Shown here piece after piece: positions 41,186 to 53,058 of a DNA stretch of 64,000 nt (positions within the stretch are counted from its first letter, which is position 1; each line of letters begins with the position of its first letter). A program made the translations under genes and the position numbers. Origin of the DNA: Anarhynchus alexandrinus (taxonomy: Eukaryota > Chordata > Aves > Charadriiformes > Charadriidae); NCBI GenBank assembly GCA_008711295.1, contig VUYV01000516.1:27054-91053 (forward strand), in the 5' to 3' direction. Below the pieces are notes generated by a model. The model was not told the DNA's origin, ran no database searches, and saw only the letters and a list, made by a program, of their open reading frames with translations.

Positions 41186-44100
41186 TACTTGGCACCCATC
41201 TACTTGTTTGGGTAAGGACAAACCTTTGAAGATCTGAAAATCTGACTACATGTCTTAGGGCTTGTACATCTTTTATTTGCCTACTTTTTTTTTTTTCTTT
41301 ATAAGGATAAAAAGGAAATGAAGTTTTCTTTTATATTCCCACTCTGTGCATGTTTTGAATAAAGAAAATATACTTCATGCCAACAGGTAGGAAAGGTAAA
41401 CCCAAAGTATTTAGAGAGAAAGTGGAAAAAATGCCTGTGCAAAAAGTAAAATGTTATCAAAAATGTTATCATTCTAATTGTGTTTGAGATGGATAACATT
41501 GGTCTTAAAGCATTGTGTGATATTCTGACTTATGAACTTTAAATGAACTCAGAAACTAGCTGTTTTTTCTTAAAGTTACAAATATAATTAAAAAATCAGC
41601 ATTTTTTCATGAATTAAAGTTCTTGATGCACTTCATTGATGCCCTCTACTATCATCTGTCTTTTGAATAAGTAATAGTAAGCTTAACCTTTAGTGGAGAC
41701 AAATATAACTTGTAACTAAGCTTCAGATTGATTTATTTTTAGGAAAAAAAAAACATTTAAAAAATCTGATTTAAAGTTGGAGAAATGGGTTTTGAGGTGG
41801 TTAAGTAGGTTTTATATTTATTTATTTTACTATTGAATTTGCAGGCTGACTTTAGAAAAGGGTGGTTTGTGCATTTCAAGACTCATACTATACAGTCTTC
41901 TGAACTTATTGATGAAAGTGTTCCATGTAATGGGGGAGGCCCTTATGTTTGCAATCACATTCATGATGAGCAGTAAGTGCTTGCATTTAAAAAATAATAT
42001 AACTGCTTGTTGTATCCTGATGCTGTGTAGATTAAACTTAGAAGTAGCTTACTGAGAAGTAATTTGAAATTCTGCTTCTTGTATTACTTTTTTTAAAAAG
42101 CAAACACGAACAACCTATGAAATAGAAATTTCCCTCCTCTTTGCTAGTGAATTGGTTTATTTGTATCCTGTTTCTTAAACAATACTCCTTATTTGTGTAA
42201 ACTAGGATGACGTTTTTCCAGTTAAAAGGGAAAATGGGTTGGTATGGTTACTGCCATAGGAACCAAGCACAACATGACAACTAATGCTGCCATAGGAGAA
42301 TGTAAAATATGAATATTGTAAGTAATATGATCCTTATGACACAGAGGCCATCCATGGTTTTTAAGTACTTTTCCTGCTCTTAAATTACAATTGACCTAGT
42401 TTAATGAAAGGGGTAGGCTAACACCAGTTTGCTGAAGAGATGACCCACAACTTTCATTAATTTTATTGGTGCTATCGTTGGCCCTATTTATATGTTATGC
42501 AAAGTTGTTTTTGTTTTGAGGGCTGCATCTCTTTTGATTCTGTTTTAGTTACAGGTAGTACTTTTATTGTGTTTTTATTAATGTTTGTAAAAATAAAAAT
42601 ATAAAGTGGTTTATTCAAGAACGTTTTTAAGCTTCAGGTATACCTCATGTATTGCCAAATAGATAAGTAACCTAAGTTTCAAAACTGTCATTTTGGAGCT
42701 TAGTAATTTTTATATCATGCTCATTTCCTTGCCAGTTATCCTCTCCCTCGAAAAGATGATTGTGTGCTTGAAAACAGGCAAAGAATACTAGAATTAGAAA
42801 TAATTGTAGGATTATTTTATCATGAAACAGTATAAATAGAGAGTTGAGAACGTGTTGTTATCTAAGATCAAGTATGATGGTGTTTAACTTGTGGTTGACT
42901 TGTTTGGAACTTGCAGAAGATGTCAAAGAAAAGGAAACCTGTTGTTAATACACAATTAATGGGTTTAGTCCTTACTTCCACTAGAAGTTTTGTAGTCAAA
43001 GATGTTGAGAACACTTGAATTCCTATATTATGCCATTTCTTAATTAGCAAGCTATCTGAATGTACCTCAGCATGTGTTAGATATTTAAAATATAAATTAC
43101 ATGGGTTTTTTCTTCCTTTACATAATCTGAAATAAAAGCAGAAATTTGTATTATGACAATAAATCACTATGAAAAGGGCCATTCTTTTGTGTGTGTAAAT
43201 ATTATGTCAGATCTTGCTCTTAGTTATCTTGAAGCAATTTGTGATTATATGAAAAGCTAAAATACCTGTATTGATTTAATACCAATTTCTGTGCATTTAC
43301 GCTTTGAAGCTTTCTGCTCTTATACAAATAGGCACTGTTATTAACCCTTGGAACAGAGAGGAAACAAAAGGAAATCAGTTTCTTCAGAATTTGATTTTCG
43401 TTAAAAAACTTAAAAATGTAACTCAAATTCTGTATTCCCAAGTCTTCAAAGAAGCAGAACTAGAAAGTTTTTTCACTTGCAACTTTTCTGAATTTTAGGG
43501 GCTAGAAATGAGCAAGACCTGAGCTGCTTTCACTGTAGGTGTTCGTATCATTCTGAAAATGACAGGAATAGTGGCTATACCACACTGGAACTGCTTGAAA
43601 TATCTAGTGCTGCAGGCTTTTCTACAGAAGCTCTTTTTTAAGGAGAGAAGAAGAAATGAAAAATGGCATTGATTAAGGAGAATTGATTGTTACTTAATAT
43701 AAAGGAATATGTAAAGAGAGAACCCGATGCTCAAGAGATTTTTCTTAGAAGGGGAAAAAAAGGGACAGGAAGAAAAGTGCTTCCTCCTCACGCACCCCCA
43801 ATATCTTTTGTTGCTGGACGGGTTTTAAGCTTCTCATACCTAGTACACAGAGACTTTAAAAGGTTGAATCCTTAAGAGAGATCCTTAAGAGAGATCTTAG
43901 TAAGTCTTCGTGAAAAGAATCCCAAAGGACTTCCATTTTTACTCGGATTAAGTTCTAATAGTAGTGCCATCATCACAGTAAGGTCTGATCACCTTAAGGT
44001 AGTTCTTAAAGCAAAGTGGTGTATGTAGTTTGTTCCTTCTATTGGGATCTAAGAGGGTTGGATATTATTGCTGGATTAAATGCTTTTTATGCTACTTAAG

Positions 44101-44512
44101 GACTTTTTTCCCCAGCTGTTGCAAAGCACAATGTTACACGTGAGCAGAAAATACTGAAGATTTATTTTTAATTTCCTGTTTGAAATTTATTTCTGAGAAA
44201 GCTTGCTCTTTTGTAGAAATGAGCTCTGTCTCTTGGTAGAAGGTTTCACTGGCCTGAAGAAGAATCTTCAAACATATCCAGAGCTTAAGTGACACCAAGG
44301 TAGCCTGGTTTCAGAATAGTGAGTACTTAAAGAAAAGGACCAGCACCATGTGGTGGTCTAGCTGGAAACTTATGTAAAGTGTCTGTTTTCTGTCTAAGTA
44401 CACTATTGTGAATCTATAGCTAGGTTTCCTGTCTTGACCAGATATTGTGCAAGTCAAGTGGAAGGGTGAAGGAAGCATAAGTAACAAATCTAGCCATTAC
44501 GTGCTGGAATAG
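41186..44512. other. intron block, no gene
   Basis: AT-rich intronic DNA. The only local structure noted is a 13-14-bp tandem duplication CCTTAAGAGAGAT at 43,869-43,896. Confidence 0.6.
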
Positions 44513-44614
44513 TATAGAATCGTAGAATGGTTTGAGTTTGAAGATCATCTAGTCCAGCCCCCTGGGGCATCTTTCACTAGATCAAGTTGCTCAAGGCCCC
44601 GTCCAACCTGATGG
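44513..44614 (-). mobile_element. CR1 LINE, truncated 3' end (avian type)
   Basis: The + strand starts TATAGAATCGTAGAATGG, which is the reverse complement of the CR1 terminal ATTCTATG units. It continues AAGATCATCTAGTCCAGCCC, TCACTAGATCAAGTTGCTCA and GGCCCCGTCCAACCTGATGG. Two short internal deletions relative to the usual body (about 10 bases each) are apparent. It is 5'-truncated on its right side. This copy is the best taxonomic marker for a bird genome in the window. Confidence 0.9.
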
Positions 44615-45580
44615 TATCATTTAGTACTATTCAGAATTTATTTACAGTGTAGAAGAAGGTTCTGAGGAAAAAAAAAAAAGGATAACATTTAGATTATTAA
44701 CTAGAAAAATGTTTACTTTCTTATATATTGCTTAATACAGATATAATGTGAATTTGTTGCTTTCCATAATGAACTTTTTTCAGTCTTAGAAGTACCTACT
44801 TTCTGCCTCTTAAAAAGGTACACAGTATGTTAATTGCAGAGCACTTCCCACAAATTATTTCCATTCAAAATAATAGCAATACAGTAAGCCTTACTGGGTT
44901 TATGTAGGATTTGAAAAGGCTGGTCAATCCACAGTGGAGGATCAGGTTTTATCTCCTCTAAACCCCGGACCACCAGCAGGGACTCAATATCCTCCAAACC
45001 TATTCTAATACTTAGTATCTGAATATTATTAATACAGTTTTCTATTTTTTAGCCTTCCTGTAAAAGAATACAATTTCTCTTCCAGTATGTTCAACACATT
45101 TTTAGTATCTATCTACTCAGTTTTAAATAAGCTTAGAGTTTGAGTGATTTTACTACATATTTCACAACAGCGTTCTCATTGATTAATTTGTTAGATAAAA
45201 GTAGGGTTGTTGGTGTCTATTTTTTTTTTCCTTCTAATATTAAAAATTTCTCTTCCTTCTGCCTTTAAAGCAATTTGCAATGATTATCCTCAGTGCCTGA
45301 GATGGGTATTTCCCAACGGGAAATCTGATCTTTGGGCTTTATCTGTATTCATCATGCCTGTTTGTTCTCTCTTTTATCTTTGTATATGTTCTGATGGCTT
45401 TACATTACAGTTAAACAAGGCAAAAAGAAAATGCTTATAAATTCTTCATTATTATTATGTCACTGGTAATTTTAAAATCTTCTCCAAAGGAGCGACACTT
45501 CATCTATCAGACAGCTTTTCCCATGCTGTATCAGAATTAGTCCTAAGCCAGAGGCCATCTGTGTAGCATTCGGTGTTTCT
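44615..45580. other. intron block, no gene
   Basis: AT-rich intronic DNA with no recognised element. Confidence 0.6.
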
Positions 45581-45881
45581 CTGGCTATATCTATATTAGT
45601 GAATTAAGTGTGTCTGAGGCTAATTGACACAAAATGTCTTGTACTCTGCCATACTCTTAGCCCCAAAACAGGGTAGCTGTATCCAAATTTACTTATGGGA
45701 ATGGTCCCCTGACCAAGGGTAGTTTCTGTACAGTGCCTTTAAATTACTTGAAAGAATGCTAATGGGCCTGGACAGAAATTGTTTCAGGCCCTTTTCTAAC
45801 AATTTACTAGTACAGGCAGTTCATTTCCATGCATGGGAATGCTCACAGCACTGTTGACATTACTAGTATAGATGTGTAGCC
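45581..45881. mobile_element. probable hAT-type MITE (about 300 bp)
   Basis: The left end GGCTATATCTATATTAGTGA (from 45,583) and the reverse complement of the right end, GGCTACACATCTATACTAGT (ending at 45,881), are diverged terminal inverted repeats. Both resemble the CAGGGCTATGTCTACACTAG-type ends of non-autonomous hAT elements in sauropsids. The interior has no open frame worth noting. I could not find a clear 8-bp target duplication, so the boundaries may be off by a few bases. Confidence 0.55.
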
Positions 45882-48800
45882 TTTACAACTTTGGACAGCT
45901 AAATCAATATATTACCTCTTTATCATTGTCTTTAAATTTGTACTTAGCTGCGTTCTCAGAATACACTGAGATACTTTAAGCCCTATAACTGCTTATTGTT
46001 ATGTGATCAAAAGATGTAAAATTAGTCATTATTATTTTAGTTTCAGTCTGGATATGTTTGTGTTTATTTAAAACATACAGATATTTTAAAGTTTTTTATG
46101 AAGGCCAGATTTCATTCCTACTTGCAAACTAATTTCTGGTAAGAATTTGAGATAAAAAAGGGACTCGGTCCCAAGGCAGCTTTTTCCTCCTCACTCAGAA
46201 CTTAAAGAATTTATGTTGCTATTGTGCAGGATCGTCTTAATCAGATTTTTTTTTTTAAAATTACATTCTCACTTTTTTCATTAATATTTGATCCATCTGG
46301 TAAAGTGTTCAAGAATTAATTAATTTTAATGTTTTTGTTTGATTTACCACATAAATAAGGACATGTAAACTAGTACATTTGCTTTGATTATGTGGTCAAA
46401 GTGTGGAATACAGATATTAGTAGAGAAATTGTAAATTGATTTAATTGCAGGAAAAGACTTTCATAAGATGAAGGCAGAAAAGTGCAACTGTTAAAATTGC
46501 CAATTCTGCGCAGAATCTAATGATGAATTTACAGATAGTTACATGAGGTGTAAAAATAGCATAGCAATGTATTTTTAATAAAGATTTGTAGATTCAGTAA
46601 ATTTAAGAAACAGCCTATAAGCATTAGAAATCAGTAATTTTTTTTTTATTATTGTTCTTTGGTTTATGTTTTTATTTAGTAACTGCTGAAAAAGGTTGGA
46701 AGTAGTATTTTGGTAATGTTTACCATGGTGGTTGGAGCAATTGCCAAAACCTAGAAAACTTATTTCTAGACTGCTGTTTTCATGAGATTTAAATCTACAC
46801 TTACTGTTCTCTTGTATAATATCCTTCTAATTACCAGGCTTCTTACGGAAACCTTATTGTCAAAGTTGTGCCAGAATGTAGCAAAGAGCGTGAATTAATA
46901 GGCCAGGGAGAAAGGACCATTTTCCAGTAATTAAGATAGTACTTTGCCTGTCTAGAATCTGGACTTTGAAGCCTCATTCTAGAAACTGCTGTTGTGTTTT
47001 GCATTAAGAGTGTTTGGATAACACGTATAAGCAACATTTCTGATGGCATAGTTATAATGAAATATGCAAATATGAGGTATTATAATTTTTTTTAGTGTTT
47101 TAAGTCCTGAAAGTGTTTTTGTCTTTTCACTGCAGTCTGACGAGTGTGTAACATTCCTATATTTCAGAAACTTGCAAGGTAAGTATTTGCAGTTGAAAAG
47201 AAGTCAGTCAGTCTTTGCAGATGAGACAGATTCCAGTTTAGCAAAGTGTTTTGAGTAAGTGTATACTTGTAAGTATGTGATGTGAGACCATTCACAAATT
47301 GTGATATTTTGTTAGATTACAACTTTATAGGAGAAGTTTATTCTGCATAGCCAAGACAATGTGAGTGTCTATTACCATCTATAATATTGTAGATATCTGT
47401 TATTTACGATGGTTTGAGAGAAACTCAAAGAACTGGAAATTCTTGGTAGGATAAATTCTTTTCGGGGCATTATTACTGTGTAAATAACTTTTGTGTAATG
47501 GCTAGCAGGCAGAAAATTAAAGAATTTACTTCTCACAAAAAAAACACAGTCTAGTTTTTCTAAAAATATTAATGAAGTCCTTGAAAGTGGAATGGTTCTT
47601 AGTTTTGTTGTGCAAATACCAGCCCTCTCTATTTACATATTCGGTAATGGAACTGTGAACCAAAGACAACAGGGAATCACCTCTGTAATTGTAGGTACTG
47701 CAAGGCCAGTTTGCATTCCAAATTTGGGGAAAAAGCTAAGACTGAATTGCCATAGGAATTTTCTCTTTACTGAGAACAACTCTTCAGTCAATACGCTGAC
47801 AGAATGTTGTATTGCTGTAGTAAGCATTGTTTCTTTCTTTTGCTTTTCCAGGGGGCGGAGGGAGAAAAGCAAAAATGTTTCTCTAATTTAACTTTCATAA
47901 TAGTTAAATAATAAACCTGAGAAGTAATGGGCAAATCAATCTATACGTGTTTGCAATGCATATGGTTTTCTTCACATAGTTAGTTAAAGATTTGTATGAT
48001 GCATATATAGCTTTATAGACTCAGTAGGTCTTCCAGCCAATTTAACAACTACACATGTTCACCATTCTGAAAGTTACCCAACTTTGTACACAATATACAT
48101 TAAATGTGTACACATGTATTTGCATTAAAATATCTTTATGTATGTAGTTGCTTGTCTCAGGAAATACTTCTGGAACACTTAGTTGTTTTGTCTGCGGTGG
48201 CTGAAGCCAGTAATATGTTTAACGTACTCTTGCTTGTTTCTAATCTGGTGAGCAACTATTAGATTTTTAGATTTAATATTTGACAAAATATGACCCACTA
48301 TTTTTAATGGAAGCCCCAAGTTTTAAAACATGCTCTAAGCTACCACACTGTGTAGGAATGATAACTTTGTGTTCTAAATTTAAGAAAAATAAATATATTG
48401 TTTTATGTATATATTTATACCTATATTTAAAAATATTTTCTCTTTAAATAGGCTTATTAGATAAATATGTCTGTTGCTGTCAAAACACTACCCAGTCCTA
48501 GGATGTGTTTGTGAAAGAACACACATATACAAGGAATTTTTATTTTAGTATTTACTTTGACACTTGACTTAGTGACCTAAATAGTGTTCACTGAATGCAA
48601 GTTTTTATGTTCTGTGCAGACTCTGTATTACAAGACAGAGTATAGCTAACCCTATGTAGGAAGCTGTATTTAGTTGGCAGTATTATTATTACTGTATCAC
48701 AATATGTCTTACAGTGTAGAGACATTCAGTTGTATCGCTGCCAGCTCTGCAGTGGATACAGGAATACTGAAAACTGTTGTAGAGACTTTCATAATGCGGT

Positions 48801-51800
48801 GGCATTTGGGATTTCAGTTGCTGTCTGAAACTAGATGGCTGGTCTGGGTGATAGTATGTTATTGTGACTTGCTTTGGGCAAGCTACACAGTGCTTAGTTA
48901 GAATTTCCTGAACAGTGGTTCCTAACACATTGTATTATTTGTATTAGTGCATCTTTACCATTCAGATACTCTTGTGTTCGGGCACTGTGGGGAAATCTAG
49001 GTGGTACTGTAGACTGTTTCTCAAAATAGAGAAACTTTGGGATTTTTCTAGAATTTGCGAGCGTGTCATGGAGGTAGCAAAAAATCTTGAGGATTCTGAT
49101 ATTTTCTTTGAAGAGCTAAACTTAGACTGCTGTGATACTTGACAGACTTGATGATGAGCTGTCATCCTAGATGACAACAGAATGACTATAGTATTAGTAA
49201 GATGAATACATCTGGGAATTGCCTTTGTTGAAAAGTTAATTCCCAGATATAGGCTGGAGAATTAATACTATTAATAATGGTACAGCTCAGATATTCCTGG
49301 ATGCGAAGCCCATCAGATCTAATGAAACAGCTGCGGAAGCAGTAAGAGGTGATGCTGGTTTTGAATTGTTTTTGGCAAGCAGTGAGAATGCAGTAGAAGA
49401 GTTAGTCCTGGAAAATAACTGTGGACTGCAGCTGTGAATCACAAGTGGATTCAGTTTAAATTAAATTTTAAAATAAATGAAAACAAGCCTGTAAGTGAAG
49501 GATCTTAATTTCAAAAGAACAGGTGCTAATACATTTTGCTGTTAGTTACAGCATAGTAGACCAGAATTCAGTTGCTTAACTGTCAAGACTTCATCAACTG
49601 GGCCCACTGCTTTTGCTGAGTAGAGCCTTTCCTGTGCAGTCCTTCTGCCAGATTTGGCCACAGGATTTAAGAAGAGTTAGAGGAAAGATAAAGGAATGTA
49701 GAAGTAGAAGGAGGACTAAATCAGCTGCTATTTCAGCTAACAAATCTTCATGGTGAATGAAACTTTTGCCTTTTATTTTAGGACTTCTTTCTCCCTCTCC
49801 CCTCCTTCTGTAACAACACGGAGTTCCTCTGTCTGAGAGATGGTCAAAATATCGGTTTTCTTCTCCTGTTCTCAGTTATGCAGTGTATTTATCCAGAATC
49901 TGATGGAGTTTCTGGTAGTGCATTTTCCAGTTTCTTCAGAGGCTTTTATTGTCATCCCCCAGCCACCCCAGTCTTTTGAAGTTGCACTCCAGCATACACA
50001 ATTCAGTTGGCTGGCATATGTCTTCTATTATTTTCCTTCTAAATTGGAGCATTATTAGTATGAAAGCATAAAACAGTATCTTAATTTTTTTCCTCTTGGT
50101 GTTCCCGTAGATATTAAGAATGTATTTTCAGTGACTTTAGAATGACTTTTTTTTCCGCACTTAGAAGCATTGCATTTTTTCCTTGTTGTAATGTCTAACA
50201 AAGTGAAACTTCCAGGATTGCTGATGCTCACGAATTTTACACTTCTTTTTCTGACAATAAATAGTATATCTTACCTTAACAGATATTCAGAATGTAGTGA
50301 AGGATGCATTTGGTTTTCTTCTGTTTACAAAGGCTTCTTGGTAGGTTAAGAATCTTTTAACCAGCTTTCAAGCAAACTACAAATTGGACCATCTGTCAAG
50401 TAGTCTCACATCACCTGTGTTACAAAATGTTAACACATTTAAATTCCAGTGAATGCAATTTTAGTTCATATGTGGATCTCTAAAGGTTTTAGACTAAGTT
50501 TAATCTGCAGAGGGACTTCCAAGTTTGCTCACAATTCTCTAACATGTGACAGAATGGTGTCAGGGTGGAAGCTGGAGTTGTGGAGTCCCAGGTATGATGC
50601 TTATGTCAGATAGGGCTGCATGGGAACTGACTTTGGAACAGGCCAGCCCAGGCTGCAGGACAGTATTCTGAGGCCACGTAGTGGAGCACCAAGCCAGATG
50701 TTGAAAAGCACAACTGTTGGGAGTTCCCTATTCACCTGGCAACTTGGCCAAGTACAGAGTTAAGAGTCTTGATTTGTCAGCTTGTCTTATTAGGTGGTCA
50801 CAATAAGCATGAAATCGAACGGGTACTGCTGACGGTCACATGTGGGGTGTTTCACTGGGTGCTTTATGTGTGAGATACTGTTTCTGAGTTACACAACGTG
50901 AAGATGGAAAACACACAAACATTGTTTTGAAGGATTCAGCTGCAAGCATCAGTTCTGACAATAATTGGATGTAACTGTTGAATTGCAATTCACGGTGCCC
51001 TCAGGGCCAAGGAAGAAAGCCCTAAACAGATTGCTGATGACACTGGCAATTGGATACAAAATCAAGTTTAAGGCAGCTTGTTGGTGTACGCTAAAAGTTT
51101 GAACAGAGCCTTGAAATGGGTTGTTGAGTTTGGCATTTCCAGGAACTAGTTAACTCAACTCCTGGGACAGGGGTTTTGTAAGCGAACATGTATGACATGA
51201 GTAAAATGAGTTAGACGTTACTTGCGGCAGCTGCAGCAGCAGCTTCGTTAAGGTTCTGAGCAGGAGTTTCATTCCAGAGTGTGGCACTAGTCTCCACTGT
51301 GTGCACTAGCAGCAGGAGAGTCAAGCATAAGCACTTTGGCCCTGCTGAGAAACAGCCTTCCCAGTGACTGAAGTACTGTCTGCTATTAGGATTCATAAAT
51401 GGATCAGATTTTCAAGTAACTGTAACAGTCATAGATGCATGGGATAGGACTATAATGGATTGTCTGATAAAGATGTGAGCTTTTTGAAAAGGTTGCAGCT
51501 TTTGATTGGCACAAGTTCATGAGTTGTCCCTTTTTAGATGTACAGCTGGGTAAACCACGCGTCAGTGTAAGTACCACTGTCCTGCGTGTATTAGGGGGGA
51601 ATGTTTTGGAAGCCTGAGAGGTATTTGTTTTTTTAAGTTCAAAATCTTACAGTAATATGTAGGTTTAAAATGTTTTTCCCCTGCTGCCTCAAATATTTTA
51701 GTTACTTTTATTGTTTTACCCAACCACAGACCCCTGTTCTGAAAATTTTTTAGTTGACATAGCATTCCCACCATGGAATTCCTTAGTCTTTCAGATCAGG

Positions 51801-52931
51801 GCAAGAGTCATGTCAAATTAGGGGCAAAGAGAGACACCATGCAATGATTCACAGTTAGGGTCACACAAACTGGAATGTGCAGTAGTGTGAAATCCTTAAG
51901 GATTTTGTCTCATGATTATCTAGGATTTTGATAATATTGCAAATGGGGAGAGGGGATGCAAGAGAATGAGCAGGAAGAGCATGTCTGTCTTGCTTCATAA
52001 TGGAAGGTGTTCAAGCTAACAGAATTGGTGCAGTTCATGTTGTCAGTCCCCTGCTAATAATGCTGCTGGAAAGACAGTTCCAAGAAAGATCAGGTGGAGA
52101 GCTCCGGTGGGAATGGTACCTGCTTGTCCTCCAGTCAAATACAAACATAAGGAATTGGTAGTTGGGCTGTGATGGTTGATGCCATCTTCACTGTTTTGCC
52201 AGACACTGGCTTAATACATATTTAGCAAATTTACTGTGTCCTGATACAGGGAGCCAAAATATCCAAATAGGTCAGATGTTTTATACCAATACATAAAATA
52301 GGCTGAGAAATACTAAGAGAGTATATGGCATACTCTAAATTTTCAATCTGAGACCATTGTAATCTAAAAGTCTAGATGCCTTTTTATTCAAATTTTCCAC
52401 TTTTGTGAGAAGCAGATTCAAAAGGTACCAAAAATGTCCCCCAAAGCCTACCTTGAGAGCTTGCAGTATACTGTAAGCCCATTGAGGGCTACTGTTGACA
52501 ATAAATTCTACATGCCACTAGCTGTACTTACTGTAGACTTCCTTTTATTAGTAATTTTTTTCCCAAATATCTGAAAACAAGCCTGAAACTAACTTGACTG
52601 AATAAAAACCTGTGTTGTTATTTAAATAAGTATTTTTAATGGACAAAAACATTAGCCATCTTCATACAACTTATTTTTCTTATGGATGTGAATGAAACAA
52701 AATGACTGAAATTCTGTCACAGGAACAGAATGTGTAATATGTGAATTTGATTTTCAAAGGGATATTATCTTTTGATTTCCAACTTAAGGGATTCTTAAAG
52801 GAAGTTTTCGGAAAGCATTGAAATCATTTGCCCTTCAAAAAGTAGCCAGCCTTCACATGTCTCTGGTTACCCGTGTATTTTCACATGTTTCAGTACTTTG
52901 CATATCCTGTAGTTCTAGCTATTCACCAGAT
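45882..52931. other. intron block, no gene
   Basis: AT-rich intronic DNA. 49,250-49,430 and 50,520-51,330 are less AT-rich and more word-diverse than their surroundings but match no family that I recognise. A short CAG/GCAGCA stretch lies near 51,222-51,242 and a TGTCATC-CTA-GATGACA hairpin near 49,160-49,176. No gene is seen. Confidence 0.6.
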
Positions 52932-53058
52932 GAGTGTGTGTGTTTTGTTGTTGTTTTGGGGAGTTGTATTGTTGTTGGCTTCAGTGGTTTTGGAGGGGGG
53001 GGTGTTAATTTTTGTTGGGTTTTTTGTTTGGTTGGGTTTGTGGGTTGTTTTTTTTTTT
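52932..53058. repeat. G/T-rich low-complexity tract
   Basis: GTGTGTGTGTTTTGTTGTTG, a run of eight or more G residues near 52,994-53,002, GGTTGGGTTTGTGGGTTG and a T tract. It contains scattered G3 runs and hydrophobic pseudo-ORFs (Phe/Val/Gly-rich) that reflect composition only. Confidence 0.85.
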
